The position numbers and the translations under genes were made by a program. Below are positions 54,647 through 64,000 of a stretch of 64,000 nt of DNA, one piece after another. The notes under the pieces are model-generated. The model was given only the letters and a program-made list of their open reading frames with translations. It did no database searches and was not told the DNA's origin. The DNA is from Pontederia crassipes (Eukaryota; Streptophyta; Magnoliopsida; Commelinales; Pontederiaceae), in assembly GCA_030549335.1 (NCBI GenBank), contig JAUKPH010000022.1, forward strand, positions 2,356,001-2,420,000. The letters run 5' to 3'. Each line of letters opens with the position of its first letter. The stretch's first letter is position 1.

Positions 54647-55871
54647 TGGCAGAAGCTAAAAAAAAGTGCATAACTTTGGTAATTAACATATGACATCATA
54701 ATACAAGTACTCCATATAACACATAATAAGCCTCCAAAGTAAAATGCTTTAATACAACAAAAATGTCTTGCATAAGGACACACATAATAATATAAAAGGA
54801 CAAAGTATCCATATGCAACTGTTCCATCGAAAAAAAAGGTGCAACTGAGCAAAATGTTGTCGCAGGCACACTCAACTAGCTAAGCAAGACATCAAATAAC
54901 TGTAATGGAGACAATCCTCCCAAAAGCATGGAACTAAATATGATAACATCATAAGCATAAGGTGATTCCTTTGACCATAAACATTAATTAATAAAAACAT
55001 TTTATCTTTCATGTTGGTAAAAATCAACATGGACAAGGAATAGTAAAGTTTGATTCGTGTCATATAATCATAAAACTTTCATGGTTCATTTTGGACAACA
55101 ACATAAATGTGAAAAGAGGGTGATAAACATAACAGAGATCACGTCTTGATGGGATTGTAAATCATAATGTAATTGGTCATCTTTCAGTTGAAAGAAAAAT
55201 CATTTTAAGAGTTCATCTTTAACTTTGAAAGAATCATAAGCTCATAATTATTATTTGTTAATCACCACTAGGATATAGTCCTTTTATGCAATTGCTCAAC
55301 TTTCCGATTGAAAAGAAAAATAAATTCATCATTATTTATAGCTCATTTCATCATTTTCGCTTTGAACGTTTTATTGTAGTATCAAAATTAAGATCATTAT
55401 GTTGGCTGTTTAGATGCAAAAGAACATGGACCTGAAAATATGGAGCTAAGGTGGGGAAACCACCAACTGCGGCAAGCATCCGTGACATGGCAGAAGAGGA
55501 TCAAAATCATCTTCTTTTCGTCCGCATCGTCGCAAAGGGAGGTGTTACCCAAACGATCTCTACATATAATTACAGACCCAAGAAGGCACACGGCTAAGGT
55601 ATTTTTTCTATCCTCTAGGCATGCAATGTGGTTAATTACAGCCAGACAAAAATATTTTTCAAGCTAGCAGTTGTCATGTGGAGAACACAACGGACCATGC
55701 AGAGGCAACTGCATTTATGCCCTAAGCATCATTTTGTAAGCCTATTATAAATCCAATATTTAATGAAAATATGTCATACTTTTCCCTTTGAGAAGAAAAA
55801 AAAAGAAGAAAATATTGAATGATGTAGAAGTAGAGCTACTTGATGTGCAAAGCTTAAGCATCCTGAGACAC
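54647..55871. other. Intergenic, nothing recognised
   Basis: AT-rich sequence with no domain or repeat that I can name. Confidence 0.5.
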
Positions 55872-56320
55872 ACTACAAGAAATCTGCCGATTAGTGACAC
55901 AGGTGTGACGTCATTAAAGGGACGCTAAATCGTGGCTAAAAGAGTTAGCCACACGTTACTATCGACCCGACGTCAGAACAATGAGATGCATGGATTCGGT
56001 AACCATTAACGTTGCAATGACGTCAAGAGATTCGACGACACTACTAGCGTCACATGTCGATGCTATCGCGATGATATGATGATGCGAAAAGTGTCATTGC
56101 GAAGGGCTCAAGTATGTCGCTAATTCGGTGCTAAAAAGGCACTAAAAATGTCGACGCTAAATCGATGCCGATCTGACGCTATATGGCGATACTATTCAGA
56201 CACTAATAGGATGTTAAAATAATTGCTATCTTGCCGTCAAGGGGGCGCTACTTTGATGCCAATTTATTGCTGCTATGGCGCTAAGCTGGTGACACTAATG
56301 TGGCACTATATACGATATGT
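55872..56320. mobile_element. CACTA transposon left end with subterminal repeats
   Basis: CACTACAAGAAATCTGCC at 55872 is a CACTA terminus. It is followed by about 400 bp dense in GACGCTAAATCG, GGCACTAA, GTCGCTAA and GACGTCA variants. No matching right end is in the window, so it is a truncated end. Confidence 0.65.
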
Positions 56321-57462
56321 TCATCTAATGAACAAATGTTCGAAGAAGACAACCTTTTATGAATTCTTCAAGAGGTGTGTTTTGGGGATCATGAGAATCT
56401 TTTTATGTGATTTGAATTTTTACCAATCATAGAAATTTCAATGCACCTTTGGGCTCTACACATTATATTATTCCATATCATATTAATTACTATCCCTAAT
56501 AAATACATGTATTGATCACTTTTATTTGGATCTTAATTTATTTTGACAATTATTAATTGTATAATTTATTTTCATATTAATAATTGTTTTGATCAATTTG
56601 TTGTAATATTCTCAGTCTTTTATTCTCGCATCTTAGTAGCTGACAGATTATAAATTTATTCTTAGGTGCTTTTTGTTTTATTCCACCTTTCATTTAGTCC
56701 ATTCAGTGCTTTTTTTATTTTTTTATTATAAAAAACTAAGGTGCAATTTAAAACTACCATTCTCCTCTCATTTAATCTTTAAAAGTTTAAAATAATATAT
56801 AAAAATAATCAAAAAAATAAAAAGCACCCCCTGTGACGCTCGACGGAAGACGAGATGACCAACAGGAGGAGATGAGTGGTAGTACACCCATCGCTCACAT
56901 CCTCGGAGCACTCGCCTGGCCAGCCCATCCCAGTTCAATGACGAGGAGATTAGCGAGTCCATGGGCAACATAGGTGATCCGGAGGACATGGTGGCAGCAT
57001 GATTGTCACCAAAGAGGGTGTCCAAAATGCAATTGTCGTTGTCGAGGAGAAGGGAGGCAAAGTGGGGGTCGCGATTAAGGTGAGCAGTAGCGAAAGACAA
57101 TGTCATCAGCATTTATTCCAGGTGGTCTTGACGATCCCCTCCCACCATCATGGTGACCCCCTACCACCCCTCCCCACCCCCATGCGGCGATTGTTGACAT
57201 CGGCGACCCGCCCCACTCCCAGGGCACAATCTGCGTGAGATATCCCGATACCCCCTCTCCATCGACAGAGAAGCCCTCTCACAACCCCCACCCCTTTGTG
57301 CCGGTGAGCAGCCCCCCTCGGGACCCTCTGCCAGTGACACCTCCGCTCTGCTGGTGAGCTTGCGAGGGGGGTGACACCCCCTCTCCGCCGGCAGAACAAC
57401 CCTCTAGTGATCCTCCCACTCACACACGCGGATTGGCCTGCCCTGCACAGGCGAGATCCCCA

Positions 57463-60297
57463 TGTAACGCTCTCAAAATTCGGTCCCAATTTAGTTGTCG
57501 AACTCTGGACAACGTTACTTTGAACTTGACCTAGTTTCATAAAACTTTACAGCGGAAACATAATATAATAAACTTAAAATGATAACATCATAAAACAACG
57601 GAAGACTTCATGGATAATAGAACAAATCCAAGATAACATACTGGCCCATGGGCCTAATAGGCTCTAACATATACCTAATAAAGGATTCTTACAACATAAT
57701 GAGTTTAAGTAAAATACATGACTCTATAAGGCCCATAAGCCATACATAAATGACTCTTACAAGAGTTCATCAACATGACATAATATAAATAAGATAACTT
57801 GGGCCGTAGCTCGATCCGCCCATGTGCAATGTCTTCGTCAAGAAATCCTCACCATCGAACATAAGTCTCATCCATACCTGCACGGATCCATGTGGTGCAG
57901 AGGATTTCTCCCGTTAGAGTATGTTAAGGCCCATGCATGCTATGACCTTATAACATAATCTCTATATGTCATGGCATATGCATATCATCATCATGGAACA
58001 TAAATCATATGCATGCTATGAGCTACTTATGCATACTACATAGCATGTGAGCATATCATCATGGCAAGATAAGATAACATGTAACATCATAATCTCTAGG
58101 TCAAGCATATCATAACTTATCATTATGCTAATGCATATCATGATCTTATCTTACTTTACTTTATCATCTTTCATCATGTCATGATATGATGTGACAAGTT
58201 GACATTTACATTGCATCCTATAGGTGCATACTTCATCATATTTCTTTAATATCTTTACTTTATGTTCCAAGTCATTCATCATTCATCTTTTCATCTTTTA
58301 TCTTTATTTAGATACTTTCTTATCTTGTTGATTGGGAAGACCATGTTGAGTTCATGGGAAAATGATTAGCTAGACCATAATTGGGTTCGTGGGAGGCCAA
58401 TAAAGACGCCACACTCAAGGGTGGAACTCGCCTCTTGGTTCCACGTAAATCCAATAGAGACGCCACGCTCAAGGGTGGAACTCACCTCGATTTATGGAAA
58501 CGCCACACTCAAGGGTAGAACTCGTTTCCTACCACATTCAAGGGTGGAATTCATTTCCCCTCATCGATTACAATAAGTCACCTTCACGTCAATCCGTCTT
58601 TTACTTGCTTTCGTCAATACATATAATCATTCATACATGTTGCATGTTTTAATCCTATTTAAAGTCATACGTACTTCAAAATCATACTATGTGTGGACAT
58701 TCAATCATAGTCAATCAGCTTCCAGAATGGACGACCGTTCTGGGTAACGGTCGACCATTGAAAGGGTATCGATCGATCGATCGGGTTATCGGTCGATCGT
58801 TATGGTCCTTTCAGATGATCGAAATCAGGCTTCAGTTCGTCCGCTAATAACAGAATGTGACACTCTTCTAAAACGGACGACCGCGACCGTTCTGGGTAAC
58901 GGTCGACCATTGGAAGGGTATCGGTCGATCGGTCGGGTTATCAGTCGATCATTATGGTCCTTTCGGATGATCGAAATCAGGCTTCAGTTCGTTCGGTAAT
59001 CACAGAATGTGACACTCTTCTAAAACGGACCACCGCTGATATAACGGTCGACCATTATGGGTCTTTCGGATGACCGAAAATGGACTTCGGTTCGACCGCT
59101 AATCACAATGTGTGATGACTGCTTAAATCAGACGACCGGTGGAATATCGGTCGACCTTTACATGGTTATCGGATGACAGAAACATGGTGTTTGGTCAACT
59201 GCTAATCACAGAATATTTTGAGTGTTTCGACTACACACATATCGAACGACTGTTTGAACATTGGTCGACCGGTTCCTGATTTTCGAACGACCGAAATAGG
59301 GCGCTCGGACGTCCGCTAATCACAGAATGTGTCTACTCCTCCAGAACGGTCGACCGATACGGAATCCGTCGCTCGTTCTGGGATGGCAGACACCCGATTT
59401 TACATGTTTTCTTTCCAAATCTTACATACATTAACATCTTGAACACATATTGACTTCCATCCATCATATGGGACACTTCTTAGCATTCTTAACATTCTAA
59501 TTATGAAATATAAAGATATTTTCACATAAGACATCCAACATGCTAATCACACTTATAAATATACATAAGCTTTACATAACTTCATAATCACCTAACATAA
59601 GAGCAATAAGCATTCTAATAGTGACATAATGAGCAATAGAGCATTAAGCTATGAATCACATTCTAAGCATGATTAGCAAAGCATAATGAGCATAATAACA
59701 TGGAACATATTACATTCTACTCATAATTAACAATGAACATAAATCACTAATACACATTTCCTAACCCTTAAGCTTAAGAACAAAGGGTTTGTCTTTTATG
59801 CCTTAATTCATACATTCAAACATCATTAGGATGAATTTTAAAAGATTTGAATCCCTTCAAACATATTTTGATTAGTTAAACTTAACTATAATATTCTTTT
59901 TCTAATTTCAATCCACTCTTCCTCCCTCTTAGTTAAGGTTCACGAGCTAAAAAGGTGGCTGCTACAGTGAGAGAGAGTAATAAGGGTCGGCTACTGTAGT
60001 TAGGTGATTGGCAAGAGAGAGAAAGAAATTACTGTAGCTGCAGCTTACTTCTCCTAATGTGCTGTCGGCAGGGGAAGATGAAGTGAGGGTGGGGAGGTCG
60101 GCTACTGTAGCATGGGGGTTTGGGGAGTTGCTGGCCGACACATGCAACGAGAGGAAGAGAGGTAACGTGATTGGGTGGGAAAAGGTGCTTTTAGGGCATT
60201 AGTTTAGTGCTATGGGCTTTTGGGCCTCATGCGGCTGGGCTTGGGCTGCATGCGGGTGTGTGGTCTTTTTTTTTTTATTTTCGTACAGGATATTACA
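57463..60297 (-). mobile_element. Solo LTR, 2.8 kb, Ty3/Gypsy-like
   Basis: On the plus strand it runs TGTAACGCTCTC...GATATTACA. On the minus strand the end reads GAGAGCGTTACA, very like the CTCGGAGCGTTACA end of the TR-GAG LTR. The GC-rich host sequence continues on both sides, with CCCCA before and CCCCC after, a possible worn 5-bp duplication. There is no internal region or second LTR, so it is a solo LTR. Confidence 0.7.
58390..59380. repeat. Two tandem repeat blocks inside the solo LTR
   Basis: At 58,390-58,560 GACGCCAC(A/G)CTCAAGGGT with GGAACTC recurs four times. At 58,725-59,380 units of about 146 bp and shorter diverged copies carry ACGGTCGACCATT, GGTCGATCG and GCTAATCACAGAATGTG. 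Confidence 0.8.
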
Positions 60298-60640
60298 CCC
60301 CCTTCCCAACTCCTCTGTGAGATCATCGGCAGAGGGGGCGTTGCCACCCCCCTCTCACCCTGCGAGCTCACTGGCAGAAGGGTGCAACACCCCCTCCTTC
60401 AGACGCTGGCGAGGGCAAGCTCACCAGCAAAGGGGACAACGTCCCTCGCTCCGACGTGACTAGGGAGAGAGAACATTTTTTTATTTTTTATATATCATTT
60501 TAAACTTTTAAAGATCAAATGAGAGGAGAATAGTAGTTTAATCTTTTAATAAATAGAAAAAATGGAAAACATTAACAAAATTAGAGGGATGAACTAAAGT
60601 ATGAGAGATTTAAGTAAATAACCCTAAAATAAATTTAATC

Positions 60641-61608
60641 AACAAACTACATACACCATCAATTAGAATAATTATAAATTCAATATTTGATTGTTAACTT
60701 CAGCCGATTGAGACAAACATTAAACACTTTTTAATTCGTCGGCAACAATTATTATTATTTATAATGAACTTAGTTATTATATAAATATGGAGGAGAGAAA
60801 GGAGCAGTTAATAATGTGCATTGAAATGATCAAGTGAACACAATTGTCACATGTGGAATATGATGATTTGAATAGATGAGCGTACGAATTGTCATTGTCT
60901 ATTTAAATTAATCTTCCTAGTGTTCTTCTTCAAGTTTTATTTCATATGCATAATCGAGGGTTATATAACTTTATTTTGGATTATTTCCTTTAACACCATC
61001 TCAATTATAATTTTTTTCACATCTAACCTTAAACTATAAACTTACAAATTTTAATCCCCAGACTTATTGACACTTAGGTCCTTCTATTAAATTTTAACTA
61101 AATTTTGTTAAATTTAATTTTGAAATGTCATTTTTACCTTTACGTTTATATTACAATAAAAGTATTTTAGAAATAAAAAAATCAATACAACTAAAATTTT
61201 ACTAATGATAATAACATTTTTTATACAATATTATATTTATGTTGATGTTTTTTATTTTTTTAATATTTTTTTCATGTAAAAAATAAGAGATAAAAATGAT
61301 ATTTCACAGTTATTAAAAAAACTTAATAAAATTTAGATTAAATTTAAATTGAAGAATTTAAGTGTAAAATTAAAAGTTTATAAATTTATAATTTAAAATT
61401 TTAGATGTGAAAAAATTATAGGTCATGAATTTTAAAAGGAAATTACCCATTTATTCTCATTGCATGCAACCACATATCGTGGACACTCAAAGCAACCACA
61501 CAACTCCTCTCAACAAAACCAGAATCAGAGCCATATCCAAGCCTTAATCTTATTCCTTCTCTCTATCTACGGCGATAGCCGCCGGAGACGACGACGGCGA
61601 TTCCGTGC
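60641..61608. other. Intergenic, nothing recognised
   Basis: AT-rich. The last ~120 bp before 61609 are probably GST 3' UTR. Confidence 0.5.
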
Positions 61609-63281
<1,673 letters not shown>

Positions 63282-64000
63282 ACCCGCCTGATCTCAGACA
63301 CCTCTGTACTGTTTCTCTCACTCCGATCTCTAACAGCAGGGACGCGTATGCTGCCGCGGCGGCGGAGTGTTCTTTCTTATAGACAGACAGAGGTGGGAGA
63401 TGGGATGGCACTAAAGTAACATTATGCGAATGATCATCACCGCGTCCCAACCTTCTCCAGAAGTTTCGGGCCGCGGTGACGTTATTCCACTCTCCCGCTC
63501 GGTTTGCGGATCAGGAGGACTCTGTCTCCCCTCCCCCCCCCCCACCCCACCCCCCTATACGTCCCAATTTACGTCTCTCATATTAAATGCACCTGGAAAC
63601 GGATCCAAAGTAAAATATATACGGAGAAAAGAAAATGTGATTTTGTAATTCGAATTTAAATACTAAAACATATTATAATGGATAAGAGTTAAAAATTAAA
63701 ATATTACTAATGTTGCAACCATAAAATAATTAAACCCAAGCCAAGCCATTTTATTTCATTACAGAATGGCAGAAAAGTTTTTAAAAAATTTCATAATTTA
63801 ATTTGAATCGCTCATAATAAGATAGAAGTTCAAATTCAATTGTTTCACGCTGCAAGACTTAATAGAGGTGAAACACTTTTGAATTATTGCACCATAAAAA
63901 TTTAAAATTGTTTTTTATTTTATTGTGATTACTTCAGATAGTCATAATTTCATCCGATCCTGGTTACCTTAAAAAAATGATTCATATATATATATATATA
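63282..64000. other. GST upstream region
   Basis: 5' UTR and promoter side of GST, including a C-rich run at 63,530-63,553. The far part is AT-rich and ends in (TA)n. No other gene was seen. Confidence 0.5.

Larger units (their letters stand above)
56640..60640. mobile_element. Mutator-like element with ~160-bp inverted ends, split by a solo LTR
   Basis: Left CTATTCTCCTCTCATTTAAT-like sequence and TCTTTAAAAGTTTAAAAT near 56,755-56,810 recur inverted at about 60,485-60,535. The similarity continues outward (TTTAGTCCAT, TAAATTTATT) to about 56,650 and 60,640. Such long ends suit a Mutator-like element, though I could not fix the exact borders or a 9-bp duplication. The interior near both ends is markedly GC-rich, unlike the flanks, with no domain I recognise. 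It may be captured host sequence (Pack-MULE type). Without the LTR at 57,463-60,297 the element would be about 1.2 kb. Confidence 0.6.

Overview
This window is nuclear DNA of a flowering plant: spliced genes with GT-AG introns, Au-type SINEs, Helitrons, CACTA, hAT and Mutator-like DNA transposons, and plant LTR elements. The first exons of the VAMP, COAE and GST genes are clearly GC-rich while later exons and introns are AT-rich, a gradient typical of monocots. That lineage is an inference from base composition; I cannot name the species.

Layout. 1-9,150 is a nest of LTR elements: an old Copia-like fragment is interrupted by a young 7.9-kb element with two 3.04-kb LTRs, a gag gene and no pol (TR-GAG type, 5-bp target duplication AAGAC). 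9,200-11,600 holds CACTA-like ends and diverged repeats. 11,600-22,400 is gene-poor and AT-rich, with a 542-bp hAT-like MITE and a 3.7-kb Helitron carrying a nested hAT element. 22,708-26,198 is a five-exon VAMP72-group v-SNARE gene. 28,258-36,551 is a divergent gene pair: COAE (dephospho-CoA kinase, minus) and ETFA (electron transfer flavoprotein alpha, plus), with start codons 361 bp apart. 37,246-44,343 is a 6.5-kb Helitron whose 5' end is tandemly duplicated. 45,100-48,090 holds three DNA transposons side by side. 48,475-49,953 is an intronless E-class PPR gene, followed directly by a decayed second copy of ETFA intron 2 to intron 3. 51,693-51,872 is a full-length Au SINE; 53,080-54,646 a small LTR element; 56,640-60,640 a Mutator-like element split by a solo LTR. 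61,609-63,281 is a phi-class GST gene (minus) whose second exon I cannot find; its first intron holds a hAT-like insertion and a 218-bp (GA)n tract.

Gene roles. COAE makes CoA from dephospho-CoA. ETFA takes electrons from acyl-CoA and related dehydrogenases in mitochondria. Their shared 5' region is therefore a plausible but untested metabolic link. VAMP (secretory or endosomal fusion), PPR (organelle RNA) and GST (detoxification) are unrelated neighbours.

The best leads are the shifted reading frame at the COAE C-terminus, the ETFA fragment abutting the PPR stop codon, the missing GST exon, a GC-AG intron in ETFA, an array of 13 predicted cUUCGg hairpins per LTR in the TR-GAG element, and a 49-bp SINE insertion with a perfect 16-bp target duplication. 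I found no CRISPR array, operon, rRNA or tRNA gene. Nothing here amounts to a clearly new biological system.
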